NCBI GenBank assembly: GCA_003614735.1
Contig: KZ992443.1
Span: 1 to 60,612, forward strand
Source: Thamnocephalis sphaerospora
Taxonomy: Eukaryota; Zoopagomycota; Zoopagomycetes; Zoopagales; Sigmoideomycetaceae
Reading direction: 5' to 3'
Length of the DNA: 60,612 nucleotides
Position numbers and translations under genes: made by a program. Below, piece after piece: positions 18,274-28,735 of the stretch (positions are counted from its first letter, which is position 1; each line of letters opens with the position of its first letter). The notes under the pieces were generated by a model. The model was not told where the DNA came from. It saw only the letters and a program-made list of their open reading frames with translations, and did no database searches.

Positions 18274-19343
18274 ATGGCCAACGCTTCTGCCGCACAGGAG
18301 GCGGTCATTGCGGCCGCTGAACCGCTCTTTTCGCTGTCGCTTGACCGCCCGTTTGGATTCAACCTAGATGCTGGTTTTGCGTATGCGTACCAGCTGCTAT
18401 TCGGTCAGCACCCCGACCAGTTCCGCTTTGTGCAGGGCAAGACGTGGCTTTCCACCAACATGGCGGTGACGGCGACGTGTCTCATCTACCTTGCTGTAAT
18501 CTTTGGCGGCCAGGCGCTCATGCGCAACCGCGCTCCTATCGCGTTCCCGATCCTCTCCAAGGTGCACAATTTGATCCTCAGCGTGGGCAGCGGCGTTTTG
18601 CTTTTGCTTTTCATCGAGCAGCTGCTGGGCCCAATCCTTCGCAAAGGCCCCTTCTGGGCGGTGTGCGCTGATGAGGCGTGGACTCAGCGTCTGGAGCTGC
18701 TCTACTACATCAACTATCTGTTCAAGTACTACGAGCTTGTCGACACGGTTTTCCTCATGCTCAAGAAGAAGCCGCTTGGTAGGCAGCTGGTGGCGGAGCT
18801 GCGTGCGGAGCGGTACTAGTATCGACACTGACGCCATTGCGCGCGCGTAGAGTTTCTGCATTACTACCATCATAGCCTGACTATGGCGCTTTGCTACACG
18901 CAGCTGGTTGGCAGGACGTCTGTGGTACGTGATTGGCTGGTATTAATAACGCACTGGCACGCTCGACTGACTTTTATGCTGCACGTGCCTAGTCCTGGGT
19001 GCCCATCGTCCTCAATCTCGGCGTGCACGTCGTCATGTACTACTACTACTTTTTGGCATCGTGCGGCGTGCGCGTCTGGTGGAAAAAGTACCTGACCACC
19101 ATGCAGATCACCCAGTTTGTGCTGGATCTTACCGTCATCTACTTTTGCACGTACACCTACTTTGCCGCCACCTATGCGCCCAGCCTGCCCAACATGGGCA
19201 CCTGTGCTGGCACGGAAACGGCCGCACTCTGGGGTGCTCTGCTATTGTCGTCCTACCTGGTGCTCTTTATCAAGTTCTACCGCGATACTTATATCAAGCA
19301 GCAGCGTGGTCGTGCTGCGGTCAAGGCCAAGAAGAGCGAGTAG
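18274..19343 (+). CDS. fatty-acid elongase, ELO family (paralogue 2)
   Basis: ER very-long-chain fatty-acid elongase, same family as the gene at 9758-10814. Exons 18274-18778, 18851-18924 and 18993-19343 give 930 nt, 309 aa. Diagnostic segments are RNRAPIAFPILSKVHNLILS, LLYYINYLFKYYELVDTVF, LKKKPLG, the histidine box HYYHHSL and HVVMYYYYFLASCGVRVWWK. The C-terminus VKAKKSE is basic and suggests ER retrieval. The middle exon is 74 nt in both paralogues, and both introns fall at the same codons and phases, so the pair arose by duplication of an intron-containing gene. The two genes point in opposite directions about 7.5 kb apart. Start chosen as the first ATG after a pyrimidine-rich leader. Confidence 0.95.
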
Positions 19344-19962
19344 AGAGGTACCAAGATTGGCGCCGAGACATCAATGATGGTGCGCACGCTCCGACCAAGG
19401 AAATGCGCGCCATTAGCTTGATGTTTATTTGGTCACAGCGGACCTTTGTCTTTGGTGTTTAATTTCAACAAAGTGCTGCTGAGTGTGGCATGTGACCGGC
19501 GTTTACCACAAAACAACGTGGATGCAGCACAAGTATTACGCATCCAGACGTGGCGGCTCAACTCGGTGTCTGCCTGCAAGGGTGGAGTTGGGATGTTATT
19601 TGGTTTATACATTGTATCACTTGATAGTGTGACCCGCGCGAGCGAGAAAACCCGTAAAATATGGCATGGCGTAGGTTAGATATGCAGGTGATAGCGTCAT
19701 GGGATATTCAAGCGCTGCCAGGCAGTATATGTTGTCAGCTACCATGTCAGCATCGTTACGCGTCTACGTTTTCCCAACTACACGGACAACGGCTGCAATG
19801 TAAAAAGGCCAAACCGCCGCCATCACTGTTTTCCACCACACCGCACGCATACTGTTCACACACTGCTGTCTTTTGGTTTAAACTACTTGCGCCCACTCGA
19901 GTTGCATCTGGCTCAAGTATTGCCTTACACTCTGCTGCTTCTACTGCCACCAAGCCGTCAAC
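19344..19962. other. intergenic: elongase 2 / dioxygenase
   Basis: 0.62 kb with lower GC than its surroundings; presumably the elongase 3' UTR and the dioxygenase promoter. I see no coding sequence or RNA gene. Confidence 0.5.
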
Positions 19963-21191
19963 ATGACTGCTACTTCTCTGCCTATCATCGACTTTGGGGT
20001 CTGCCTAAATTCCGATTCCAACCCTGAGCAGCGGCGAGCAATGGCAAGCGCAATCGACAAAGCCTGCAGTCAGCATGGGTAAGTGCAGTGCATGAACCAT
20101 GGCTCAAGCAGCAGTGACAGTAACCTTTGTCATGTTGCTCCAGCATATTTTACCTCGTAAATCATGGTATATCTCAGGAACTCTGCGATAAAGTACGCAC
20201 TCTTGGCCGCAATTTTTCCAATTTCCAGCAGAAGAAAAGCGCAAGCATCAGCTGGAAAGCTTAGCTCGCGGCTATTGGCACAAAAACAGCATATCACAAA
20301 CGGAAAAGATTCACGCCGAGTCTATTTCGTTCTATCCGCCCATTCTTTGCCATGACAAAGAATCTACATCCGACACAAAGGCGGTCTCGCCAAACACCGG
20401 CGCGTTGATGGCCCCTGATGTACTTGGTGATCAGAATTCCTGGCCAGGCGAGGAGTTCCGTACATTGGCGGAAGAGTACACAGTCTGCGTGCAGCAACTT
20501 GCAAATCACGTACTTGCCGCCATTTCGGCCGGTTTGGGCATAACTGATGTGTCTCGCGCTAAACTGCAAGATATAGCGCCACATATAACCTTCAATGGAT
20601 ACCAGGCACTTACTCAAGTGGAACAGGAGCAAGGAGGAATCAGCGTGGCAGAGCATGCGGATACCAGGCTAGTACTTGTTAGTGCATTGACAAATATCCA
20701 GCTAACCTCGTCAACATTGCGCACCACAGCTATCTAACCTTTTTGAATCAGGCATGCCTGCAGGACAAAAAAGGGCATGTGCGTAGCTAATATAGTTTGC
20801 GCACAGGACGGTGAGCATGTATCGCTGCAGATTCAAGACCGTGATGGCAAATGGCACGGCGTGCCGCCAATTCCTGGTGCATTTGTCATAAACGTCGGGT
20901 CAACGCTCAATGTAAGCGATGAGCTATTCAATTGTCGGCAGATATGTTTCTCACATTTCGTGTTTCCCCTAGCTGTTGACAAACGGCCGGTATATTGACG
21001 TGAACTATCGTGTGGTTCATTGCTCCACAAAGTCGCGTGTTAGCGTAGCGGTATTCTTCGATCCGCCGTTTGATATGTCCGTAGATCCACTACCAGAGTT
21101 TGTCACGGTTAACGAGGACTCGAGGGGACATGCATCTAAAACCTACGGCAAATACTACCTGGAGCAATTCAAGGCGTACTTTGGCTCATGA
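19963..21191 (+). pseudogene. 2-oxoglutarate/Fe(II) dioxygenase (isopenicillin-N-synthase-like), probably inactive
   Basis: Intact relatives oxidise small molecules using Fe(II) and 2-oxoglutarate. Best exon model: 19963-20078, 20144-20667, 20730-20751, 20807-20911, 20973-21191. Recognisable parts are the DIOX_N segment (LPIIDFGVCL, FYLVNHGISQELCDKVRTLG), the HxD ligand pair in VAEHADT, VPPIPGAFVINVG, and the terminal RVSVAVFFDPP. Three defects are visible. (1) Frame is lost at the T5 run 20213-20217: upstream reads RTLGRNF, while downstream EEKRKHQLESLARGYW is one base out of phase. (2) Two introns would need GC donors (20668 and 20752) around a 22-nt exon encoding YLTFLNQ. (3) The distal iron ligand, His in HRV-x7-RxS, is Tyr (NYRVVH). 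The five exons sum to one base short of a full frame. Alternatives are a sequencing error plus unusual splicing, or a GTATAT..TTCCAG intron (20166-20227) that bridges the frameshift but deletes conserved residues. Confidence 0.75.
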
Positions 21192-21622
21192 AGCCATGCC
21201 GCTGCTAGGTCCGGCTTTTCACGCGCTCTGCCCTTTTGCGGCAGTGCAGGTTTATACTATTGCAATAAACCAACCCAGCTGATATACACCTTGCTCCTTA
21301 CATTCCAGATGCAGTGCATCAACTGACCTCTCCTCATCGGCAGACGGGAAAGCTGACGAGCCAGGGGCGTCGGTGCACTGCGCTTCCTCTAGAATCGTCA
21401 GCAAAATGCATCAGCGTTCCTGGCTAATGCTCGACTGCTTTACTGATCAGCAGACACTGCGCCTAAAGCGCTATGAATCAGTGTGGACATAGATTACATG
21501 ACAGAATGCGGCGGGCTTAGTATAAAGTAACGAGATCAATGGGCAAATCACGCAAAATGGATGGCATCAAAGAATGTTGGTTGCAGATGCAGCGTACGGG
21601 CTTGGACACTTGACAGTTCAGC
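21192..21622. other. convergent intergenic region dioxygenase / permease
   Basis: 0.43 kb between two gene 3' ends. Apart from the AATAAA at 21264 nothing stands out. Confidence 0.55.
21264..21269 (+). terminator. AATAAA polyadenylation signal
   Basis: A canonical AATAAA lies about 73 nt after the dioxygenase stop codon, in TGCAATAAACC. It is well placed to terminate that transcript. Confidence 0.45.
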
Positions 21623-23599
21623 CTAGCGGTGGCGGCGTAGAAATGCCGGTGGTTGTACGCGCACCCAGTAAAGCGGCACTGCCAGAAGTGAGCCGCATAT
21701 ACAGGCAACATACATCCAGATATTGCCGCTAGCATCTAGCAGTGGCGCAATCACCAGAAAGGCGGTAACGATGCAGAATACTACGGCGACCGGTGTCCAG
21801 ACACGGAAAGCTCGCGGTGCATCGGGGAAGCTGATGCGCATACGCAAAAGACCGAGCACGGTAGCCAAATAAGAAATCCAGAATAAGAACATGACCACGT
21901 TGGCCAGCTGAGCAAAGTCACCAGTGCATGCCCACGCCGACGCTACCACACCAACAAACAGCAGAGCACGCACTGGCGTCTCGCGCGTTGGGTGCAGGCG
22001 AGCGAGCGCCCGAGGAAAGATTGCATGAGCAGAGGTGCTGGCCACTGGGGCGTGCAAAGGACATTAGCCATCGTGATAGCAAGTGCAGTATTTGCCGAGC
22101 GCAGCTTACAGGTTACACGACTGCCCGCGACAATCAGACCATTGATGGCGCCAAAGCTGGACATGGCTACCATCACTGCCATAAAGTACTTGCCAAACTT
22201 GCCGAGCGTGTACATGCCAAAGTCCTAGAGCGTCCAGCGGCACGATATCTGCGTTAGATACAAGGTGGACGTCATGTAGGGCAAAGCCACCAAGGCACGT
22301 ACCATGGCTACCGTGTTGGATGTGCGAACCACGTCCAGTGGCAGGACAACCAGGTAGGCCAGGTTTGCGAGCAGATAGCAGGCGATAACCAGCAAGAGTG
22401 AAATGGTAATGGCGAGCGGCAAATTTCGCCGCGGATTTTTGAGCTCGCCCGCGGCGTAGTTTAGATTATTCCAGCCTACGTACTAGATAAAGTGCATGCA
22501 ATGACAATCAGCGCTAGCACAACACATGTGTCCCCATCCATCTAGACCTACCGAGAATAGCGCTAGATATGTGGCCGTACTGTAGCGCAGTGGTTCCGTG
22601 GTCGTGCCCTGGAACGGCTCGTGGAAGTTTTCCAACGTGCTACGGCCGCTGACAGCCCAGCCAGCGCCGATAAGCACGATAATGGCAATGGCGCCCAACT
22701 TTGCGGCGGTGAAAATGTCCTGTACGCGACTGCCGCTACGACGGCTGATGCAGTTGACCAGCGCTACTGTCATAATGGCGCTCACGGCCACCAGCTTTAC
22801 CATGCCGCCAGGCACAGCCGCGGCAGTTTCGCGCGTAGACAGGTCGGCAAACAGATTGCACACGTATTGCGCAAACACCAGTGAAATGGCGGCAAGCGCG
22901 ATGCCATTGCACAGCATCACCATGGTCCACGAATAGGTGAGCGCTGTCAGCGGGCCAAACGCCTGCAGCAGATACTGGTACTCGCCACCTGATGCCGGTA
23001 TCATTGTGCCAAGCTCTACGTGCAGGAGCAAAAGATAGCAGTGCAAGAAATAAGTACGCTGTAGCGCTCAACATCAACGGCAAGTGCCATTACGTACCAG
23101 CGTAGCAGTATGCACCAGTCATCGAGAGTACGCCGGCAAGTAGCCAGATGACCAATGCCATGCCGACCGAGCCCGACTGGACCAACTACACCAGCAAACA
23201 CCCCTGTGTGAGCGCAAAACAAGCACGGGGTACGCAGGAGTCTGGCAAGCTTGGCATCGCCGCCTACCAAGGGACCAGGAGACGCAAAGATACCCGAGCC
23301 AATGATTTGCCCAACAATCTAGAGGCAGTAGCGTAAGTGTGTGGGCTGCTGCTGCTGCTGCTATACTCCAAAAACGGCGTGCTTTGACGCGCCAAAACCG
23401 CAACGCCACCACCTACCAGCGTAACGCCGCTAAACAGACCCATGTGGCGCTCGCCGGACGCCCTCAGTCTGGCTGCTTGCGTCGACTCTAGCAGCGCCTC
23501 GGTCTCTGCCTGGTCGGTTTTTCCAGTGGCGCTAACAATACTGTCATGGTCTGAAAGTGTCCCGTAGCCACGGGATAACGTGTCGCCGTTGTCGGTCAT
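21623..23599 (-). CDS. amino-acid permease, L-type (LAT) family of the APC superfamily
   Basis: Predicted multi-pass plasma-membrane amino-acid transporter or exchanger. Exons on the minus strand: 23599-23417, 23318-23268, 23185-23098, 23015-22552, 22482-22303, 22224-22110, 22044-21623; 1503 nt, 500 aa. A hydrophilic N-terminus of about 55 residues precedes TM1 with the APC signature VGQIIGSGIFASPGPLL (substrate site GSG). LAT-family marks follow: GAYCYAELGTMIPASGGEYQ, GWNNLNYAAGELKNPRRNLP and GAINGLIVAGSRV. The first exon ends just before TM1. The start MTDNGD was preferred over in-frame upstream ATGs because the DNA before it is a pyrimidine-skewed leader. The family includes methionine permeases of the Mup1 kind and animal SLC7 light chains. 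Substrate cannot be told from the sequence. Confidence 0.93.
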
Positions 23600-24038
23600 A
23601 TTGGCGGGCGCGTGTTTGCTTGGTGATTGCAGCTGTCGGCAACTTGTATGGCTGGCGTGGATACGGCGGGAAGGTGCGGCAAAGCAGCGCTTAAAGGTGG
23701 CACCGGTTAGCAGAAGATGGAATGAAGAGGAGAGAGATGAGAAGGGAGGTGCAGCGAAACACGCGGGCGGCAAGGAGGCGAGGCAGGTGAGAGCAAAGCC
23801 GGCGGGTAGCGCAGCCCCACACACACACGCACGCTGCGTCGTGCTTATGCGTCCGTGATCACCTTCAGGTGGATCGGTTGGGAGTCGGAGATACAAGGAC
23901 GCTCGACACAGTATGGCGCAACAGACGCGCAGATGAGCAAACAAGGCAGTCCCGCGGCAAGTCATGTGGTGACACAGAGGTCAAAGCTATATTGGGAGCT
24001 ATGTACACGCAGCCACGCAGTGCTGTGCCGCCTGGTAA
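23600..24038. other. permease leader / Sec14-like 3' spacer
   Basis: 0.44 kb. Purine-rich on the plus strand (GAAGAGGAGAGAGATGAGAA near 23720), i.e. pyrimidine-rich in the permease transcript direction, as upstream of other genes in this window. Confidence 0.5.
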
Positions 24039-25244
24039 TCATATATTCTCTGGCGACGCTGAGCGATAGTGCACCGTCTGCTCCAGCAGCCGTGGCCAGT
24101 ACACGCTGTGGTTGTGCTTGAACGGCCGGCGGCCACCCACCGACGTGTGCAGCAGCTCTGGAGGTACTAACCCCCATATGGACGACTCGATTTCCATGCC
24201 CATGGCGTCATCAGCATCATTGTCGTGCTCATCCTCGTCACCATGCATGTCAGTCAGACGACGAAGGCCTGGCATGCTCACATGTCGCCGACCTTTGCTG
24301 CTCGTCTGGCCTCCCTCACCGCTACCCGATGGTCCGCTCGATGTGTTGGTGCGACGCTTACGGCGCCCCAAATCCACCACATGGATTTTCTGTTTGGTGA
24401 TGGGATCTATCAGCGGAGAAACCAGCTTGTAGAGTTGGTTAAAGTACCATGGAGTTCCCACGAGCACGGCGGCATTGAGGCGCTCTGGGTAATGCTGGTC
24501 CAAAATAGACACCACCGACTTGGCCACCCAAGGGGCCGGCGAGTTGAACACGGACGAGCCGGCAAAATCGACAATCAACGTCAGCTTCTCCACACCGGGC
24601 GGCATGACTGCGACCGCACGTTCCAAAAAGAAAATCATGTGGTCAATCTGCCGCTGGCTGGACTTTGTGTTTTCCAGTCTAGGCGTGATGTAGATGACTG
24701 GGCCGCCCTTGAGGTCGAATCCGTCGACGATGATTTTGCCTGTAACCGCCTCAGACTCTACATAGGCCGGGCTGAGCAGATGTGGCCGATGCTCATGGCG
24801 CCATACCAGTGTCTTTGCTAGGCGTTCCGTCGCAACGTCGGTATCCCACTGAGAAGCGCGCAAGTAGCGAGCCAGGCAGCAGTCGGTGCAGAATATTACA
24901 TCCTCCTCATGCAGTGGACTGCCGGGCGGCGCTATCAGCGAGGGCAGCTTTTGGCGCACCCTATCAAGGCGCAACTGTTGCTCCGTGGTCATCTCGTTAT
25001 TCTGTGGCGCTGGGTATAGCCATTCTGGCAGCGTAAACACAGGCTCATACTCGGAGCGCTTCTGATCGTCGCGATCAAAAAGCGACACTGACGAGGCAGA
25101 CGCGCCGAGAGCGTCTTGCTCAACGGGCGAAGACGTTCGAGGCGTCGTAGGCGCCGCTGGCGAACTGTATCCACGCTGTCGCCGTACGCTATCTCCCTGT
25201 TTCTGCGCGTTGCGCACGATACTGAGGCGGCGAAACGCACTCAT
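24039..25244 (-). CDS. Sec14-like CRAL-TRIO phosphatidylinositol-transfer protein (tandem copy A)
   Basis: Predicted cytosolic lipid-transfer protein of the Sec14 superfamily. Intronless, 402 codons, 401 aa, starting MSAFRRLSIV; the ATG 15 codons upstream is possible but not shared with copy B. Residues about 105-150 form the CRAL-TRIO-N helices (CCLARYLRASQWDTDVATER). The lipid-binding fold follows with GKIIVDGFDLKGGPVIYITP, IDHMIFFLERAVAVMPPGVE, LTLIVDFAG and HYPERLNAAVLVGTPWYFNQ, then LVSPLIDPITKQKI. That arrangement resembles Pdr16/Pdr17-type Sec14 homologues. An acidic and Ser-rich insert (about 295-355) is followed by a conserved end (WGLVPPELLHTSVGG, YWPRLLEQTVHY) shared with copy B. 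The lack of introns is unusual here. Confidence 0.93.
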   Translation of the reverse strand: MSAFRRLSIVRNAQKQGDSVRRQRGYSSPAAPTTPRTSSPVEQDALGASASSVSLFDRDDQKRSEYEPVFTLPEWLYPAPQNNEMTTEQQLRLDRVRQKLPSLIAPPGSPLHEEDVIFCTDCCLARYLRASQWDTDVATERLAKTLVWRHEHRPHLLSPAYVESEAVTGKIIVDGFDLKGGPVIYITPRLENTKSSQRQIDHMIFFLERAVAVMPPGVEKLTLIVDFAGSSVFNSPAPWVAKSVVSILDQHYPERLNAAVLVGTPWYFNQLYKLVSPLIDPITKQKIHVVDLGRRKRRTNTSSGPSGSGEGGQTSSKGRRHVSMPGLRRLTDMHGDEDEHDNDADDAMGMEIESSIWGLVPPELLHTSVGGRRPFKHNHSVYWPRLLEQTVHYRSASPENI

Positions 25245-26103
25245 AATCTGCCAGTGCCAGTTGTTTGCTGCCAAACGTCCAGTCAGCACAGTGCGGTGTA
25301 GCTGGTCCAGAGACGGCCATGCGCGAGCAAAACAGCAGCAACCTAGTTGTACGATGCAGTAACGCGGATGGCAATGAACAAGCTACTGTGGGCACGAGTC
25401 AAGGATATGATGCTGAGAAAAGTGACGGACGCGAACACGGCAGGTGCATAATACAAAGCAATACAGGTGCTCCGAGCGCGCATGGCTGCTATCCAGCCTG
25501 TGGGTACATTTTGTAGCCAAGATGACGATGGGTGGGTACCACATGTTTCTTCGTAATCCAGCGACAATCGTCAACGCCTCTACATGGCGTCCAGTTTCAG
25601 CCAAAGGAAAACAGTAGCGGGCCAGATCACTAGAAACCACGCATATCTCGTAACACCGCGTTTGCCTTTCATTTTGGTACGCGAATATTTCGTATGTTCC
25701 ACTTTCGGGTAAATAAAGGCGCGAGAGTATCGTGTTCGTTTCTGATCATCGCGGCTGTGTCTGTACGTGCTAGAGTCTGTGGCTCAACATAGCGCTGGGA
25801 CAAAAACGATTTTAATGACATTGGGAGCAGTTTGTTTTGGAGAATGGTAGCTACGCGCAGCGGATACGCCATGGCGGCTACAGTACGACAGTCCCTAGCT
25901 ATTTGCTATGCGGTGGCTGGTGTACTACTAGAGATGCTCGGGATACATAATACTGCGTTGAGTTGATGCATCGGGACGATGCTAGCGTGGTGGTGGAGAT
26001 GATGACGATGGGAGTGGTGGTAGTAGCAGTAGTAGTAGTAGTAGTGGCGGTGGTGATGGTGCGTAGAAAGCACCACGACGCATGCCTGCTCTACTTGCGC
26101 CGT
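25245..26103. other. spacer between the two Sec14-like genes
   Basis: 0.86 kb holding the copy A promoter and copy B 3' end. A GTA/GTG triplet repeat lies at about 26020-26060. The interval 25640-25950 is comparatively AT-rich. No credible ORF. Confidence 0.5.
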
Positions 26104-27300
26104 CTAGTTCATCTCTGTTCGCACACCGTTGACAGTGCCATTGGCCACGTCGGTAGCCGAAACGCCCGGCGGTAGCTCCGGTGAATAGTGTACCGTCTCG
26201 GCGAGAAGGTGTTCCCAGTAGGTGGGCATCTCATGACGGAAGACGTAGCGTCCGCCGATGGTTGCGTCCAGCATCTCGGGCGGAATAATGTCCCACATGG
26301 GCGATGGCACGCCCGCCGGTGTCCACTCGCCGTTCTGCTCCACGCCTGGTGCCGGCGCGCCCTCTTCGGCCTCTAGCGTCGCACCAGTCTGTTTGCCAAT
26401 GGTGCTGGAAGCGCGTGGAAGGCTGGTCGCGGCTGCTGTGGCACCACTGCGACGGCCCAGTGAGAACCAGCCCTTGCGCGTGCCACCGGCCTCCTTGGTG
26501 CTCTTTGGCTCTTCCGGCTTGTGCTTTAGGTCGACGAAATTGATCTTGTCTCTGGTGACAGTATCGAGGAATGGTGAAACCAGCTTGAAAACCTGTCCAA
26601 AGAACCAGGGCGCGCCGACAATGTAGGCCGAGCCGAGACGCTCCGGGTAGTGCTGCTCTAGCATGTTGGCAGTCTCCTTGGCCACACCGGCACCGGGAGA
26701 ATTAAAAAGGCTAGCGCCGGTAAAGTCGATGATAAGTGTAACCTGCTCGACGCCTGGCGGCATCGCAGCGATTGCACGCTCCAGAAAGAAGATCAAATGG
26801 TCCATCTGCCGACGCGAGGGCTTGGTATTTTCGCGGCGTGGCACCAGGTAGATCACGGGCCGGCCGTAGCGATCAAAGCCGTTTACGAATATTTTGCCGG
26901 TGGCAGCCTCGGGCATCACGTAATCGGGGTCTAGAACATGTGGACGGCGTTCGCGCCGCCATGCCAGCGTGTTGCCGAGACGCTCAGCCGCTTTGGCCAC
27001 CTGCCAGCGCGCAGCGCGAAGATAGCGCAGCAAGCATGCATCTGTCAGCCACGCTGCATCGTCGGGATGCGCCGCCGCCAGCGTCTCTGCCTGCACGCGC
27101 AATGCAGCCAGCTTGTCCTGCTGTTCCGCGTCGAGCGGCTGCGCACACGGCAACGTTGCCGGCAGCGCTTCAGGCTTGAATTCGCTAGGCAGCCTTAGCA
27201 TTGGCACGGTTGGGTCCCGCGCCGTCAAAGGGGCGACACTTGCGACGGTGCGTGTCGCGGCGTTGCTCTCCGCCTGCGACGTTGTTTGCGTGGCGGCCAT
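26104..27300 (-). CDS. Sec14-like CRAL-TRIO phosphatidylinositol-transfer protein (tandem copy B)
   Basis: Intronless, 399 codons, 398 aa, same orientation as copy A and about 0.9 kb upstream of it. The start MAATQTTSQ was chosen because everything further upstream in frame is hydrophobic, basic and unlike copy A. Domain features are CRAL-TRIO-N (DACLLRYLRAARWQVAKAAE), GKIFVNGFDRYGRPVIYLVP, MDHLIFFLERAIAAMPPGVE, LIIDFTGASLFNSPG, HYPERLGSAYIVGAPWFFGQ and LVSPFLDTVTRDKI. The linker after the lipid domain is basic (GWFSLGRRSG) where copy A has an acidic stretch, so the two probably differ in partners or membrane contact. The shared C-terminal block (WDIIPPEMLDATIGG, YWEHLLAETVHY) is a good signature for searching other genomes. 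Confidence 0.94.
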   Translation of the reverse strand: MAATQTTSQAESNAATRTVASVAPLTARDPTVPMLRLPSEFKPEALPATLPCAQPLDAEQQDKLAALRVQAETLAAAHPDDAAWLTDACLLRYLRAARWQVAKAAERLGNTLAWRRERRPHVLDPDYVMPEAATGKIFVNGFDRYGRPVIYLVPRRENTKPSRRQMDHLIFFLERAIAAMPPGVEQVTLIIDFTGASLFNSPGAGVAKETANMLEQHYPERLGSAYIVGAPWFFGQVFKLVSPFLDTVTRDKINFVDLKHKPEEPKSTKEAGGTRKGWFSLGRRSGATAAATSLPRASSTIGKQTGATLEAEEGAPAPGVEQNGEWTPAGVPSPMWDIIPPEMLDATIGGRYVFRHEMPTYWEHLLAETVHYSPELPPGVSATDVANGTVNGVRTEMN

Positions 27301-27939
27301 AGTGCGAGTGTGCGCTTTACAAGCCAGACAGAGCGAGCGGCGGTGATTTACGGAGCGGAAAAAGAAAGAACTGGCGCAAAACACGGTGGGACGCGCTCGG
27401 AGCAGCAGATACATATAGCAGACAAAACGGGAGCGGCGGCCTCGGATCAACACTATGGCCGCCACGATGCGTCTCTGCGTCATAGCATGCTGCCGGGCAA
27501 GCGTGTGACGTGTTCCTATAGGGCCGCAAGCCGTGCGTTGCAGCTGCCAATGCCACCACGCTTATGGCCGTCGCCAGTTGATCCGCATCAGTGCAGCACT
27601 GGCCCAGCATCGAGTCGCCGCTTGAAGCGTGCATTTGACAGGAGAGCGCAGAATAAGGTGGGATTGTGAACCTGAACTGCATGATGCAAATCACATTCTG
27701 ATCTCTCGTTGTCAGTGTAGTGCCACTTTGTTCCTTCTCGCCTTGCCTCACTGTTGCGCAACTATCCACTGTATCCTCCGGACGCCGTGCCAAGACCAAC
27801 TGCGCGTGTGCTATAACCCTCCTCTCTCATCAGCTGCACGTACGTACGCACGCACACGCTCACGCACCTCCACCTTTTACGCTGTCCCGTGTTCTACTGT
27901 TGCCGCCACTGCCCCTACTCTGCAGCCTACGCTACTACC
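27301..27939. other. divergent promoter region Sec14-like B / DUF4870-like gene
   Basis: 0.64 kb. The left part is purine-rich and the right part pyrimidine-rich on the plus strand, matching leaders that point away from each other. No coding signal. Confidence 0.55.
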
Positions 27940-28735
27940 ATGGATCGCCAGGCTGCTTCGTTTAGCCCGTACACCGATTCCTACCAGGCATCGCGCCCGC
28001 CGACAGGCAAATACCAGCCGATCGGCAGCGAAGGGGCAGAGTCTAACCAGAGCGCCAATCCGTTTGCCAATGCATTCTACCGGTCGCCTGACGATGCACA
28101 CAACGGCAATACCGCGGGCGGAGCACGCATCAACAAGTACGAGACGTCGCTGCCTGTGCGTGTGGATGTGGAGGCAGCGCTCGCCTACCTGCTCGGCTGC
28201 TTGACGGGTGAGTTGGCGCAAAGGGGCGGTGCTAGCCGTGCAAATAGGCCACCGACAACGCCGGATAACGCAGCACGTGTCGAAATGCTTACGCTGCTGG
28301 TCGATGCATACAGGCGTGTTCTTTCTAATCTTTGAGCAAAAGAACGACTATGTACGCTTCCATGCGTGGCAGTCGTGCCTGGTGTTTGGCCCCATGATGG
28401 TAGGTGACGGGCGATGACAGACATGACAGTCTGTCTGCTGACGCTGTTCTTGGCCCACAGGTGGTGCAGTTTATCATTGGGCTGATTTCGTCAGTGCTGG
28501 GCTGGCTGCTGTTTATTGCCAACCTGGCGATTACCGGATTCCTGATGTAAGTGTCAATGCTCGGCTGCGGCGGCTCAGCTTCAAGCTAGCATTCCGGCGA
28601 CGGTGTCTGAGTCGTCAAGCGGCTAACGTGCGTCGACTGAGCAGGTATCAGGCATACCGCAACGGCGCGTCGCTGGATCGCTTTCTTGTGCCTGTGGCCG
28701 GTGGTATTGCGGCGCGGTGGATTGACGCCGAGTGA
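27940..28735 (+). CDS. small DUF4870/UPF0132-like membrane protein
   Basis: Exons 27940-28207, 28314-28399, 28461-28546 and 28645-28735 give 531 nt, 176 aa. The N-terminal 75 residues are hydrophilic and rich in Ser, Asn and Pro. The remainder carries three hydrophobic segments with the pattern typical of DUF4870/UPF0132: VEAALAYLLGCLTG, FFLIFEQKNDYVRFHAWQS, VVQFIIGLISSVLGWLLFIA, ending with LDRFLVPVAGGIAARW. Function is unknown throughout the family. The conserved block between TM1 and TM2 (EQKND-VRFHAWQS) is the best evidence. The gene is convergent with chorismate mutase, 291 nt away. Confidence 0.8.

Noticed and set aside
20164-20355. Alternative reading frame across the dioxygenase frameshift
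   Set aside because: It is out of phase with both conserved halves (FYLVNHGIS and EEKRKHQLES) and carries no family residues.
15649-21191. Secondary-metabolite gene cluster (methyltransferase plus dioxygenase plus permease)
   Set aside because: No polyketide synthase, NRPS, terpene or RiPP core gene is present, and the dioxygenase appears broken, so a biosynthetic cluster is not supported.
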